A program made the translations under genes and the position numbers. A DNA stretch of 64,000 bases from Caldicellulosiruptoraceae bacterium PP1 (GTDB lineage: Bacteria > Bacillota > Thermoanaerobacteria > Caldicellulosiruptorales > Caldicellulosiruptoraceae): the NCBI GenBank assembly GCA_041320695.1, contig JBGGOQ010000001.1, positions 620,001-684,000 of the forward strand. Direction: 5' to 3'. Within the stretch, counting starts at the first letter, position 1, and the number at the start of each line of letters is the position of its first letter. Below the pieces are notes generated by a model. The model was not told the origin of the DNA. It ran no database searches and worked only from the letters and a program-made list of their open reading frames with translations. Below, piece after piece: positions 16,448 through 26,056 of the stretch.

Positions 16448-18667
16448 TCACCTCAAAAAAGGTATAATTCTCAATGTAGTTCCATCTGTTTTTATATCTA
16501 TTTCTCCATTAACATCAGTTCTAAATATCTTTATTTTATTTTCTTCAAGCCTTTTTGTTACAATTTCTGAAGGATGATTAAATCTATTATCACGTCCAAC
16601 AGATATTATAGCAAATTTAGGTTTTATATAATTTAAAAACTTTTGGCTTGTTGAGGTGGAACTACCATGATGTGCTATCTTTAGAATGGTAGATTTCAAA
16701 TTAAAATATATCAATTTTTCTTCAGATGTCATAGAGATATCACCAGTAAAAAGTATGCTGAATTTATTTAATTTAAATCTTGAAACTAAACAACCATTTG
16801 AATCATCATTATATGGAGGAAATAATGCAATATTCAAATTTTTGATTTTCATATTTAAAGGCTTTTTTACAATATAAACATTCTTGTTTACCAGTAAATT
16901 ATGTTTTTCAATATATGTTTTATCAGTAGTAAAAATATTTTTAACCTCTATATTTTGAAACAAATCTTGTAACCCACCACAATGATCATCATGCTCATGT
17001 GATAATATCAAAATATCAATTTTATCGATTTTATTATGAAATAAGAACGGCAGAATATTATATGAAACAGCATTAAAATCATCATTTTCTGGTCCAGTAT
17101 CTATAAGTATATTAAATCCTTTATAAGATATAAAAGAGCTATCTCCTTGTCCTACATCTAAAATGCTTATTTTAAGGTCTTTTAAATTATCAAAATAACC
17201 TAATGAAATAATAAAAGCTAAGATTAAACATAAACTCAATATATACTTTCTATATTGCTTATTCATTAATAACAGTATAATTAAATAATAAACTACTGCT
17301 ATAATAATATCAAAATATATAATCTTAATATATGTAAATTTTAAATGTGAAATTTTCGATGATAAAATCAACAAATTAGTAAGTTTATCTACAGTGAATT
17401 TGAACAAATAAAAATTAAATCCAAACAATTCAAATATTATATATATAAGTCCTAATGGTATCAAAATACTTGTTAATATAATAGCAGCTATATTAGTAAA
17501 TACTGACACAATAGATATTTCATGAAAATATATTATTAAGAATGGTAATATCAATATTTGCGATGATAAAGTAATACTTATAACTGAAGCTATACTTTTA
17601 ATTCTGATATATTTTTCAATAAAATTAAAAATTTTTTTATTAAATATTATTATTGATAAAACACAAATGTAAGATAATTGAAAACTGATATTAAACAAAT
17701 CCATAGGATTTATAATAAGCACCAATATAGCAGCTAAAAATAATGAATTTAGTGTGTCAACATTTTTGTATATTATCTTTCCTGCATAATAAATTAATGC
17801 CATTATAGTTGCACGCACAATAGAAGCTCCAAAACCAGAAAGTATAGAATATAATAAAATCAATAATATGATTATTATGTTATTAATATATCTATTATAA
17901 TATTTAAAAATATGTATAAATAAAAATTCAATGAAAATGCATAAAATACCAATATTACCACCTGAAGCTGCTAATAGATGTGCAAGTCCTGCTCTTTGAA
18001 AGTCCTTATAAATATCATCTGGAATGAAATTCTTATTACCAAATATTATTCCTAATAACATTGAGCTTTTATCTTTTTGGAAATTATTATTAAGAATAGT
18101 TGAAATCTTTTGGAGTAATAAATTTATATAAGCTAATATGTTTTGGCTTCTTTTTAGAACTTCTATATTATCTGAATAGATTGTATATAAAGTTTTTTTG
18201 GATTTAAGATATTCTCTATAATCAAATCCACCATAATTGGTTTTTGGCGTAGGTATTTTGAGCTTTCCTATTACAGTAATTAAATCATTGTAAAGAAAAT
18301 CATTTTTCAATGATGTTTTCACTCTAATCTTTATTTCCTTATTATTAATATTAGTTGATGCAAAAAAGGTTTGGTATTTTTCTGATTTCTCTGGAAATGA
18401 AGAAATACATGCTATAAGTTTAACCTCTTTGTTATGAAAGTTTAAATCAGCATTAAATAAATATAAAAAATAAAAAGTTCTGAATAAAGTAAATATAGAA
18501 ACAAGACAAATCAATACAAATAATGTTTTATTTTTAAATGTAAACTTATAGAATAGTCCTATTAAAATAAAAAATAAAATAGCTATTATCAAAATGTTTG
18601 AGGTTATTTTAACAATAAAAATACTAAGACATATAGATAAAAGAATCCAAAATGTCTGCCTTTTCAT
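16448..18667 (-). CDS. comEC: ComEC/Rec2-type DNA uptake channel
   Basis: A large membrane protein proposed to carry single-stranded DNA into the cell during transformation. The N-terminal hydrophobic helices and OB-like region (about residues 1-170) are followed by the multi-helix competence domain, with LLAASGGNIGIL and GFGASIVRATIMALI. The C-terminal metallo-beta-lactamase domain has LDVGQGDSSFI, LSHEHDDHCGGL and HHGSSTSTS. All three parts are present (739 residues). The start overlaps the PHP gene stop as ATGA. No other competence gene is in the window. Confidence 0.93.
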   Translation of the reverse strand: MKRQTFWILLSICLSIFIVKITSNILIIAILFFILIGLFYKFTFKNKTLFVLICLVSIFTLFRTFYFLYLFNADLNFHNKEVKLIACISSFPEKSEKYQTFFASTNINNKEIKIRVKTSLKNDFLYNDLITVIGKLKIPTPKTNYGGFDYREYLKSKKTLYTIYSDNIEVLKRSQNILAYINLLLQKISTILNNNFQKDKSSMLLGIIFGNKNFIPDDIYKDFQRAGLAHLLAASGGNIGILCIFIEFLFIHIFKYYNRYINNIIIILLILLYSILSGFGASIVRATIMALIYYAGKIIYKNVDTLNSLFLAAILVLIINPMDLFNISFQLSYICVLSIIIFNKKIFNFIEKYIRIKSIASVISITLSSQILILPFLIIYFHEISIVSVFTNIAAIILTSILIPLGLIYIIFELFGFNFYLFKFTVDKLTNLLILSSKISHLKFTYIKIIYFDIIIAVVYYLIILLLMNKQYRKYILSLCLILAFIISLGYFDNLKDLKISILDVGQGDSSFISYKGFNILIDTGPENDDFNAVSYNILPFLFHNKIDKIDILILSHEHDDHCGGLQDLFQNIEVKNIFTTDKTYIEKHNLLVNKNVYIVKKPLNMKIKNLNIALFPPYNDDSNGCLVSRFKLNKFSILFTGDISMTSEEKLIYFNLKSTILKIAHHGSSTSTSQKFLNYIKPKFAIISVGRDNRFNHPSEIVTKRLEENKIKIFRTDVNGEIDIKTDGTTLRIIPFLR

Positions 18668-19500
18668 TTTTTTAACCTTTCTTTTAATCTTTCAAGAATT
18701 TCATCATCAACTTTAATGTTATTTCTTCCAACTCCTAATTTTATATCTGGTTTATTCTTACCGTGAAAATCACTGCCACCGGTTATTAAAAAGGAAAATC
18801 TATTAGCAAGTTCAATAAGTTTTTTGGTTTCAATATCACTGTGTTCAGAATGTATTGCTTCTATCCCGTCTAATCCATATAATTTTAATTCTTCAAAAAC
18901 ATTTTCGACACCTTCTTCAAGGTATAAAAATTTATATGGATGAGCAAGAATAGCTAATCCACCTGACTCTTTAAGAATATTTATTGCTTCAAATGGCTTT
19001 AATTTATCCTTCTTAACATAAGCTGGTTTTCCAAATGATAATAATTTTTCAAAAACCTCTTTGGGACTGTTAAAATAACCTTTATTCACTAAAACTTGTG
19101 CTATATGTGGTCTACCAATAATACTATCTTTTGCAACTTCAATAATCTCATCAATTGTTATGTTATAACCTAACTGTTGCAGTTTTTCTACAATTTTAGG
19201 ATTCCTTTGATGCCTAAAAGATTCAAGTAACAATAAGTTATCAATTAATTTATTATTATTCACATCAATAAAATAGCCCAAAATATGCATTTCAATTTCA
19301 AAGTCAGCACTTATTTCTACACCGCTAATAACCTCTATTCCTAAATCTTCTGCTTTTTCCTTTGCTTCTTGAATCCCTAAAATAGTGTCATGGTCTGTAA
19401 TAGCAATAGCACTTAAATTACTTTGCTTAGCTATTTTAACAACTTCAGATGGTGAAAAAGTTCCATCTGAAGCTGTTGTATGAACATGAAGATCAATCAT
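18664..19500 (-). CDS. PHP-domain phosphoesterase (YciV/RNase AM-like)
   Basis: A metal-dependent PHP hydrolase. Motifs DLHVHTTASDGTFSP, AIAITDHDTI, GVEISAD, ILAHPYK and GSDFHG give all expected metal ligands. Family members act on nucleoside 3',5'-bisphosphates or trim 5' ends of RNA, so an RNA or nucleotide salvage role is likely. The length of 278 residues is normal. ATG at 19500 has GGAGG. It sits four bases after the flavoprotein gene and overlaps comEC. Confidence 0.88.
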   Translation of the reverse strand: MIDLHVHTTASDGTFSPSEVVKIAKQSNLSAIAITDHDTILGIQEAKEKAEDLGIEVISGVEISADFEIEMHILGYFIDVNNNKLIDNLLLLESFRHQRNPKIVEKLQQLGYNITIDEIIEVAKDSIIGRPHIAQVLVNKGYFNSPKEVFEKLLSFGKPAYVKKDKLKPFEAINILKESGGLAILAHPYKFLYLEEGVENVFEELKLYGLDGIEAIHSEHSDIETKKLIELANRFSFLITGGSDFHGKNKPDIKLGVGRNNIKVDDEILERLKERLKK

Positions 19501-19503
19501 ATA

Positions 19504-20889
19504 TTAATCCTCCATATTGATAATATTTCTTGCAATTAAAATGCCATTTACACTTGCTTGCATTAAACCTCTGGTGATACCAGCTCCATCTCCTCCAAAA
19601 TATAAATTCTTTATATTCAAGCTTTCAAAGTTTTTGTTTACTCTAACCTCATTGGAATAAAATTTTACTTCAATTCCATAAAGTAATGTATCAAAAGATG
19701 CAACACCATTAACAACAAAGTCTAATGCTTCAATCATTTCCTTTATATCTAACATAAGTCTATATGGTAATACTAAGCTCAAGTCCCCTGCAACTGCATC
19801 TTGTAGTGTAGGAATTACAGAATTTCTATTTATTCTTTCTTCATTTGAACGTCTACCTTTGATGAAATCACCATATCTTTGAACAATTATTTTTCCACCT
19901 GATAGCATGTTTGCAAGCTCAGCAATATACTTACCATATTTTATACTGTCTCTAAATGGATCTGTAAAATGTTTAGAAACAAGTAAAGCAAAGTTTGTGT
20001 TTTCGCTTTTAGTATTCTTATAGCTATGTCCATTTACAACAGCTAAGTTATCATAATGCTCAACAGCAACATATCCACCAGGATTCATACAAAATGTTCT
20101 TACTTTATCATCAAAAGTTTTTGTATAATAAATAAATTTGCTCTCGTAAAGATGTTCTGTTATTCCTTTCCAAATATGATTTGGTGTTTCTACCCTTACA
20201 CCTATATCAACTCTGTTATTATCGCAAGGAATGTTATATTTATTTATAACCTCGGATAGCCAATGAGCTCCTTCTCTCCCTACAGCTATTACTACTTTAT
20301 TAGCATAAAATGTTTGATCTTTATCAGTAATAACACCTTTTATAGTATTACTTTCAATAATTAAATCCTTTACTGCAGTTTTAAATTTTATTTCAATACC
20401 ACTATTTATTAGATGATCTTGAATACTTTTATATATCTTTTTAGCTTCCTCTGTTCCTAAATGCCTTATTGGACTTTCAATAAGATTGAGATTTGCAACT
20501 GTTGCTTTTCTTTTTATATCCTCAATAACCTCAGAATTTGTTCCATAAACCTTTTTATCAGCACCATATTGAAGATAAATACTATCGGCATAGTTAATAT
20601 ATTCAATAGTATTATTATAGCCTATATAGTCAGCAAGCCTTCCTCCAACATTAGGCGATAATGATAGCTTACCGTCAGAGAAAGCACCAGCACCTGAAAA
20701 TCCAGTTGTAATGTTGCAAGGTTTGCAATTAACACATACATTTGTTATTCTTTTAGGACAATCTCTTGAATCAATGTCTCTACCTTTTTCAATAATAAGT
20801 ATTTTTATATTATTATTTAATTTTATAAGTTCATATGCAGTAAAAATACCACATGGCCCTGCTCCTACAATAATTACATCATATTTCAT
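19504..20889 (-). CDS. FAD-dependent dehydrogenase, uncharacterised (COG2509-like)
   Basis: The N-terminal dinucleotide-binding motif is YDVIIVGAGPCGIFTAYEL, followed by CPKRITNVCVNCKPCNITTG, a conserved cysteine region of this flavoprotein family, and GFSGAGAFSDGKLSL. Near the C-terminus YFGGDGAGITRGLMQAS is the second FAD contact. The family resembles GltA-type flavoproteins, but its substrate is not known to me. The length of 461 residues is usual. It precedes the PHP gene by three bases and probably shares its transcript with comEC-holA. Confidence 0.85.
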   Translation of the reverse strand: MKYDVIIVGAGPCGIFTAYELIKLNNNIKILIIEKGRDIDSRDCPKRITNVCVNCKPCNITTGFSGAGAFSDGKLSLSPNVGGRLADYIGYNNTIEYINYADSIYLQYGADKKVYGTNSEVIEDIKRKATVANLNLIESPIRHLGTEEAKKIYKSIQDHLINSGIEIKFKTAVKDLIIESNTIKGVITDKDQTFYANKVVIAVGREGAHWLSEVINKYNIPCDNNRVDIGVRVETPNHIWKGITEHLYESKFIYYTKTFDDKVRTFCMNPGGYVAVEHYDNLAVVNGHSYKNTKSENTNFALLVSKHFTDPFRDSIKYGKYIAELANMLSGGKIIVQRYGDFIKGRRSNEERINRNSVIPTLQDAVAGDLSLVLPYRLMLDIKEMIEALDFVVNGVASFDTLLYGIEVKFYSNEVRVNKNFESLNIKNLYFGGDGAGITRGLMQASVNGILIARNIINMED

Positions 20890-20980
20890 TTTATTTCACC
20901 TCATTGTTTTTTTAGCCTACAATATTATAAATGAAATGCTGATAATATTCCACTATTATTTGATTTATAAAAATCATCTT

Positions 20981-21715
20981 TTAATTTTTTTCAACTAAAT
21001 ATTTCCAATATTTTTTGGGCATATTTTGAACATGCAATTTATAATTTTTTCTCTCTTTTATTGTAATGGCACTAAGATATTTCTTCCATAATTTGTTGTA
21101 ATCTAATTCATCTTTGCTATATATTAATTTTTCTAAATTTTTATTTGTAATGTATTTTAACACTTTATTTTTGTATAAAGCTATATTTTTTCTCTTAGTA
21201 TCAATAATAATCCAATCAAAACTGCTAAAACGTTTCTTAAAAAATAAAGAAATTGGATATAATATATTTGTCTCTGGTGCAAACATAGCAACCAAAGTAT
21301 TATTTTTAGTGGTTGAAAATCTTAAAAGTCCTATATACTTATTGAACTCTCTCATGGTTTTTTTACATCCTGTATAAACATTATAAACATAAATGTTAGA
21401 ATAATCTTTGATAATCTTCCCACCATCTTTTTGTAGTAGTAATATAAAATTATATATACTAACTTCAATATCCAGTTTTTCTGATAAAAATGAATATAAT
21501 AAAATATTATATAGATTATTCCCAAAACGCTGTTTAAAATCTTTTAAAAATTGCTTTGCTGCTTTTATATTAGTATTGCAATATATAGCATTATCAATAA
21601 AATTAGGTTGATAATTTTTTATACTCTTTATATCAACATTTTCTTTTTTATTATTTAACATTGAAATTAAACTTATAAATCCATAAAAACTTCCATCATA
21701 TATATAAACATCCAT
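20981..21715 (-). CDS. Partner of the DNA-repair-type radical SAM protein (TIGR03915-like)
   Basis: The 244-residue protein starts MDVYIYDGSFYGFISLI, typical of the family named as probable DNA metabolism protein that always accompanies a particular radical SAM protein. The C-terminal MPKKYWKYLVEKN resembles the family end. The ATG overlaps the stop codon of the radical SAM gene (TAATG), so the two are translated together. The biochemical role is unknown. It has no membrane segment and no obvious catalytic motif. An SOS-like box lies in front of the pair. Confidence 0.82.
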   Translation of the reverse strand: MDVYIYDGSFYGFISLISMLNNKKENVDIKSIKNYQPNFIDNAIYCNTNIKAAKQFLKDFKQRFGNNLYNILLYSFLSEKLDIEVSIYNFILLLQKDGGKIIKDYSNIYVYNVYTGCKKTMREFNKYIGLLRFSTTKNNTLVAMFAPETNILYPISLFFKKRFSSFDWIIIDTKRKNIALYKNKVLKYITNKNLEKLIYSKDELDYNKLWKKYLSAITIKERKNYKLHVQNMPKKYWKYLVEKN

Positions 21716-22992
21716 TATAATTCACCTGTAATTGCTGATTTAAATATTCCAGATTCAAAAAAAGATATCTGAGAATATGATAAGTTTTCTTTATTCTCTA
21801 CTTTCTCTATTAATAATAATTTAAGTATATCAGGGTTATAATTTACTTTTTCAAACATTTTTCCATTGCATGTAATAAAAAATTTAGCTCTTTTCAAAAC
21901 AACTCCAATTTTTTTAAGGTCTTCAAATGAAAGTGAATGAAAATGTCTGGCTGATATTATTCTCTTAGCAGAATTAATACCAATGCCTGGCACTCTTATT
22001 AATTGCTCGTATGAACATTTATTAATTTCAATAGGAAATTTATCTAAATTTTTTAAGGCCCATAAAACCTTAGGATCATATTCTAATGGTAGATTTTGGT
22101 TGTCATTTAACAATTCATCAGCATCAAAATTATACACTCTAATTAGCCAATCTGCCTGATAAAGTCTATGTTCTCTTAGTAGTGGTGGTGAAGAAACATT
22201 TTCTATTCGGGAGTCATTGTTAACAGGGGTATATGCAGAATAATATACCCTTTTTAGTCCAATTTTCTTGTAAAGATTTTGTGAGAGCTTTATAATTTGG
22301 TAATCTGTATCCTTTGTAGCACCAATAATCATCTGAGTACTTTGACCCGCTGGGACATATAATGCAGCTTTTTTAAAATTTTTCTTTTCATCAATACTTT
22401 TTTCTATCCCATTTTTTATTATTTTCATTGGTTTAATTAACTTTTCTTTATCTTTCTGTGGTGCCAAAAGTTTTAGGCTTTTTTCAGATGGTAGCTCAAT
22501 ATTTACACTCATTCTATCAACTAATAAACCTGCTTTATTTAATAAAATCTCAGAAGAACCAGGTATAGCTTTTATGTGAATATACCCATTAAAGTGATAT
22601 GTTTTTCTTAGTAGTTCAACTGTTTTAGTAAGCATCTCCATTGTCCAATCAGGTGAATTTTTTATTGCAGAGCTTAAAAATAATCCTTCAATATAATTTC
22701 TTTTATAAAAATTAATGGTGAGTTCTGCAATCTCTTGAGGGGTAAATGAGGCTCTTTTAATATCATTACTTCTTCTATTTATACAATATGCACAGTCAAA
22801 AATACATTCATTAGTAAAAAGGATTTTAAGAAGTGAAACACACCTTCCATCTTCAGTCCAAGTATGACATATTCCTGCACTAAAAGTATTGCCTATTCCA
22901 GCGTTAGTTTCCCTTTTACTTCCACTTGAAGCACAAGACACATCATATTTAGCACCTGCTCCTAATATTTGAACCTTCTCAATAATATCCAC
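21715..22992 (-). CDS. Putative DNA-modification/repair radical SAM protein (TIGR03916-like)
   Basis: A radical SAM enzyme with the iron-sulfur motif CIFDCAYC at residues 63-70. The segment YDVSCASSGSKR at the N-terminus is typical of this family. A helix-hairpin-helix region near the C-terminus (LIRVPGIGINSAKRII) suggests DNA binding. At residues 408-412 QISFF resembles a beta-clamp-binding motif. The start is most likely GTG at 22992, with GAGG eight bases upstream, rather than GTG at 23001. The reaction is unknown; the family name reflects predicted DNA repair. It is first in a two-gene unit with an SOS-like promoter. Confidence 0.87.
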   Translation of the reverse strand: MDIIEKVQILGAGAKYDVSCASSGSKRETNAGIGNTFSAGICHTWTEDGRCVSLLKILFTNECIFDCAYCINRRSNDIKRASFTPQEIAELTINFYKRNYIEGLFLSSAIKNSPDWTMEMLTKTVELLRKTYHFNGYIHIKAIPGSSEILLNKAGLLVDRMSVNIELPSEKSLKLLAPQKDKEKLIKPMKIIKNGIEKSIDEKKNFKKAALYVPAGQSTQMIIGATKDTDYQIIKLSQNLYKKIGLKRVYYSAYTPVNNDSRIENVSSPPLLREHRLYQADWLIRVYNFDADELLNDNQNLPLEYDPKVLWALKNLDKFPIEINKCSYEQLIRVPGIGINSAKRIISARHFHSLSFEDLKKIGVVLKRAKFFITCNGKMFEKVNYNPDILKLLLIEKVENKENLSYSQISFFESGIFKSAITGEL

Positions 22993-23010
22993 ATTGAACA
23001 CCTCAAGATA

Positions 23011-23039
23011 ATAATATCAGAACGTATTTTCGAATTCAA
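23011..23039 (-). promoter_or_regulatory. Promoter of the radical SAM gene pair
   Basis: On the minus strand TTGAAT, a 17-base spacer and TATTAT, about 20 bases before the proposed start. A LexA-like box fills the spacer. Confidence 0.65.
23019..23032. promoter_or_regulatory. LexA/DinR-like SOS box
   Basis: AGAACGTATTTTCG matches the Bacillus consensus CGAACRNRYGTTYG at 12 of 14 positions, including the R-N-R-Y centre. Only the first base and position ten differ. It lies wholly within the spacer of the radical SAM promoter, a classic place for repression. Confidence 0.6.
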
Positions 23040-23055
23040 TATTATTTATTTTATG

Positions 23056-23084
23056 TTGTATATATTAGTGATAAATGCTATAAT
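23056..23084 (+). promoter_or_regulatory. Promoter of tRNA-Arg
   Basis: TTGTAT, a 17-base spacer and TATAAT, ending 17 bases before the tRNA. Confidence 0.65.
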
Positions 23085-23101
23085 TTATCATGTGTAATTT
23101 T

Positions 23102-23177
23102 ACGCCCGTAGCTCAGAGGATAGAGCGTAGGACTTCGAATCCTGTGGTCGGGGGTTCGACTCCCCCCGGGCGTGCCA
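23102..23177 (+). tRNA. tRNA-Arg (anticodon TCG)
   Basis: A complete cloverleaf: acceptor ACGCCCG with CGGGCGT, D stem GCTC-GAGC, anticodon stem TAGGA-TCCTG around loop CTTCGAA with anticodon TCG, T stem GGGGG-CCCCC with loop TTCGACT, discriminator G and an encoded CCA. It reads CGA codons. Confidence 0.95.
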
Positions 23178-23236
23178 GAAAAGTGAAAAACCTGGACTGT
23201 TAAAGGGTAATTTACAAACAAAATGCAAACATAAAT

Positions 23237-23276
23237 AAAAGAGGCTATCTCTATATTGTTGAATAGCCTCTTTTTT
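23237..23276. terminator. Bidirectional terminator between tRNA-Arg and purB
   Basis: AAAAGAGGCTAT and ATAGCCTCTTTT form a perfect 12-base-pair stem, with T runs in both directions. It serves both the tRNA and the converging purB transcript. Confidence 0.88.
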
Positions 23277-23279
23277 TAT

Positions 23280-24725
23280 TCATATATTTACTTCAGATTT
23301 GAAATCTAATAAGTTATTATGTTTTTGCAATATAGGAATAATATACTCTTCATAGTATTCCTTAACTTGTGATGGGCAACGACCAATAAATTTTGATGGA
23401 TTCAAAATTTCTAATATTTCTTCTTTTGAAAGTTTAAATTCAGGGTCTTTTTCAATAAGTTCAATTATATTGTTATTACCGCCTTTTAGTTTTACATTTT
23501 CTCCAGCTATCATAGCATATTTTCTAATTTTCTCATGCAATTCTTGTCTATCTCCACCTCTTTTTACAGCCTCCATAAGTATATTTTCGGTAGCCATAAA
23601 TGGTAGTTCTTCATATATATGCTTTTCTATCATCTTTTCATATACTACAAGTCCACTTGCTACATTATGGTATATATTTAAAATTGCATCAACTGCTAAA
23701 AATGCCTCAGGTATTGAAATTCTTCTATTTGCAGAATCATCTAATGTTCTTTCTAACCATTGAACAGAAGCTGTAAATAAAGGATTTTGAATATTAACCA
23801 TAACATATCTTGATAAAGCACATATTCGTTCACATCTCATAGGGTTTCTTTTATATGCCATTGCAGAAGAACCAACTTGTGTTTTTTCAAATGGTTCCTC
23901 AATCTCTTTTAAGCTTTGCAAAAGCCTAATATCATTTGCAAATTTATAAGCACTTTGAGCAATAGAGGACAATAATGATAAAACTAAAAAGTCATACTTT
24001 CGTGGATAAGTTTGTGAAGTTAAAGGATAGCTATTCTCAAACCCCATTTTTTTGCAAACAAGCTTATCTAATTCTTTTACCTTATTTTCATCGTTTTCAA
24101 AAAGAGCCATAAAACTTGCTTGGGTTCCTGTTGTCCCCTTTACTCCACGCAAAACTGTTTTAGATAAAACATATTCAAGATAATCTAAATCATTTACAAG
24201 GTCTTGTGCCCATAACATAGCACGTTTTCCAACAGTTGTTAGCTGTGCTGGTTGAAAATGAGTAAATCCAAGTGTGGGTAAATCCTTGTACTTCAGTGCA
24301 AAATCAGCAACTGCTTTTATTGTATTAACTAGTTTTTTTCTAATAAGTAATAATGCATCTCTTATTATAATGATATCAGCATTGTCAGTAACAAAACAGC
24401 TTGTTGCACCTAAATGAATGATTGCTCTGGCTTTTTTTGCTTGTTCACCATAAGCATGAATATGTGCCATAACATCATGTCTTAATTCCTTTTCCTTTTG
24501 AAAGGCTACATCATAATTGATTTCTTCAGCGTATTTTTTAAGTTCATCAATTTGTTCATCTGTAATATTGAGCCCTAATTCTTTTTCAGATTCAGCCAAA
24601 GCAATCCATAATTTTCTCCAAAGCTTAAATCTATTATCATCAGAAAATAATTTTTTCATTTCATTACTTGCATATCTTGAATTTAAAGGACTTTCATATA
24701 TATCATGCATTTTATAAAATCTCAT
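23280..24725 (-). CDS. purB: Adenylosuccinate lyase
   Basis: It cleaves SAICAR and adenylosuccinate in purine synthesis. The fumarase/aspartase signature GSSAMAYKRNPMRCE is present, with YESPLNSRYAS near the start and LGFTHFQPAQLTTVGKR. The length of about 481 residues matches the longer clostridial/eukaryote-like form. The start is ambiguous: ATG at 24725 directly abuts AGGAG, while ATG at 24710 (MHDIYESP) is 15 bases from it. It lies 12 bases behind aspC and ends at a terminator. Confidence 0.94.
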   Translation of the reverse strand: MRFYKMHDIYESPLNSRYASNEMKKLFSDDNRFKLWRKLWIALAESEKELGLNITDEQIDELKKYAEEINYDVAFQKEKELRHDVMAHIHAYGEQAKKARAIIHLGATSCFVTDNADIIIIRDALLLIRKKLVNTIKAVADFALKYKDLPTLGFTHFQPAQLTTVGKRAMLWAQDLVNDLDYLEYVLSKTVLRGVKGTTGTQASFMALFENDENKVKELDKLVCKKMGFENSYPLTSQTYPRKYDFLVLSLLSSIAQSAYKFANDIRLLQSLKEIEEPFEKTQVGSSAMAYKRNPMRCERICALSRYVMVNIQNPLFTASVQWLERTLDDSANRRISIPEAFLAVDAILNIYHNVASGLVVYEKMIEKHIYEELPFMATENILMEAVKRGGDRQELHEKIRKYAMIAGENVKLKGGNNNIIELIEKDPEFKLSKEEILEILNPSKFIGRCPSQVKEYYEEYIIPILQKHNNLLDFKSEVNI

Positions 24726-24737
24726 CTCCTAAGAAAT

Positions 24738-25931
24738 TTATTGAAGTTCTTTGATAAACTCTTCAATTCTTTTTAAACCATTTATTATATTCTTTTCTGA
24801 AGTAGCATATGATAATCTAATAAAATTATTAATACCAAAACCTTCACTTGGTACTACTGCAACCTTTTTGGTTTCTAAAAGAATTTTCGCAAAAGTATTT
24901 GCTGAATCAATAACTTGATTATTATAACTTTTACCAATAATATTAGTCAAATCAACCATTATATAAAAAGCCCCATTTGGCTTTAATGCTGATAAACCAT
25001 CAATTGAGTTTACCAAATTATAAATTAAATCTCTTCTTTTTGAAAATTCAATAAGCATTTTATTAAGACTATCTTGATTGCCATTTAAAGCTTCTAAGGC
25101 TGCATATTGTGCTATTGAATTTGGATTAGATGTCATATGACTTTGTAAGTTACTCATAATATTTGCTAATTCTAAATTTGATAAGGTATATCCAATTCTC
25201 CAGCCTGTCATAGCATAAGATTTTGAAACACCATTTACTATAATAGTTAATTCTTTTGCTTTTTCACTAAATACGGCTGGAGATACATGTGTATAATTAT
25301 CATAAATAAGTTTGTCATATATTTCATCAGATATTATAAATATCTCCTTTTCAACACAAAATTCGACAATATCTTTTAATTCTTCATATGTATAAACCAT
25401 TCCAGTTGGATTTGATGGAGAATTTAAAACAAGTGCTTTGGTCTTATTTGAAGTATAATTTTCTAATAATTGTTTGTTTATTTTAAAATTAGTCTCTTTA
25501 GTTGTTGGAATTTCTATTGCTTTACCATCTGCAAGTTTTATGAGTTCAGGATATGTTACCCAATACGGTGAAGGTAATAGTACCTCATCATCTTTATTAA
25601 GTATTGCAAAAAAAACATTCATTAATGAGTGCTTTGCTCCATTGCTTACTACAACCTGGTTTGGTGTATATTTTAAATTATAGTTTGTTTCATAGTAATT
25701 TACAATAGCTTCTTTTAGTTTTGGTATGCCTGCAACTGGTGTATATTTGGTGTATCCTCTAATGATTGCATCAATTGCAGCATATTTTATATTATTTGGA
25801 GTATCAAAATCAGGTTCACCTGCACCAAAGCCAATAACATCTTCGCCAGCTTCTTTCATTTTTTTAGCCAAACTATCTATTGATAATGTAGGTGAAGGTG
25901 AAACATTCATTGCCTTTTCTGAATACTTCAT
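24738..25931 (-). CDS. aspC: Aspartate aminotransferase, class I PLP enzyme
   Basis: It interconverts oxaloacetate plus glutamate with aspartate plus 2-oxoglutarate. The family I-beta/gamma pattern is clear: FGAGEPDFDTP, NSPSNPTG, DEIYDKLIY and the PLP lysine motif VSKSYAMTGWRIGY. The length of 397 residues is normal. It is followed by purB, which uses an aspartate-derived substrate, so the pair makes metabolic sense. A promoter lies at 25966-25994. Exact substrate range (aspartate versus prephenate) cannot be read from sequence. Confidence 0.88.
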   Translation of the reverse strand: MKYSEKAMNVSPSPTLSIDSLAKKMKEAGEDVIGFGAGEPDFDTPNNIKYAAIDAIIRGYTKYTPVAGIPKLKEAIVNYYETNYNLKYTPNQVVVSNGAKHSLMNVFFAILNKDDEVLLPSPYWVTYPELIKLADGKAIEIPTTKETNFKINKQLLENYTSNKTKALVLNSPSNPTGMVYTYEELKDIVEFCVEKEIFIISDEIYDKLIYDNYTHVSPAVFSEKAKELTIIVNGVSKSYAMTGWRIGYTLSNLELANIMSNLQSHMTSNPNSIAQYAALEALNGNQDSLNKMLIEFSKRRDLIYNLVNSIDGLSALKPNGAFYIMVDLTNIIGKSYNNQVIDSANTFAKILLETKKVAVVPSEGFGINNFIRLSYATSEKNIINGLKRIEEFIKELQ

Positions 25932-25965
25932 ACTTATGTGTCATCTCCTTAGTTCTTTTTGCAAT

Positions 25966-25994
25966 ACTATATCATATTTATATGCATTTTTCAA
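25966..25994 (-). promoter_or_regulatory. Promoter of the aspC-purB operon
   Basis: On the minus strand TTGAAA, a 17-base spacer and TATAGT, about 35 bases before the aspC start. Confidence 0.65.
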
Positions 25995-26056
25995 TTATTT
26001 TGTTACAATTTATAGGTTTTTTTAATGTTATTTCGCAAGTTTTAAATGTAAAAATT

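Noticed and set aside
23178-23236. Possible integration scar after tRNA-Arg
   Set aside because: tRNA-Arg genes are common attachment sites, but there is no repeated tRNA 3' end, integrase remnant or change in gene content nearby.
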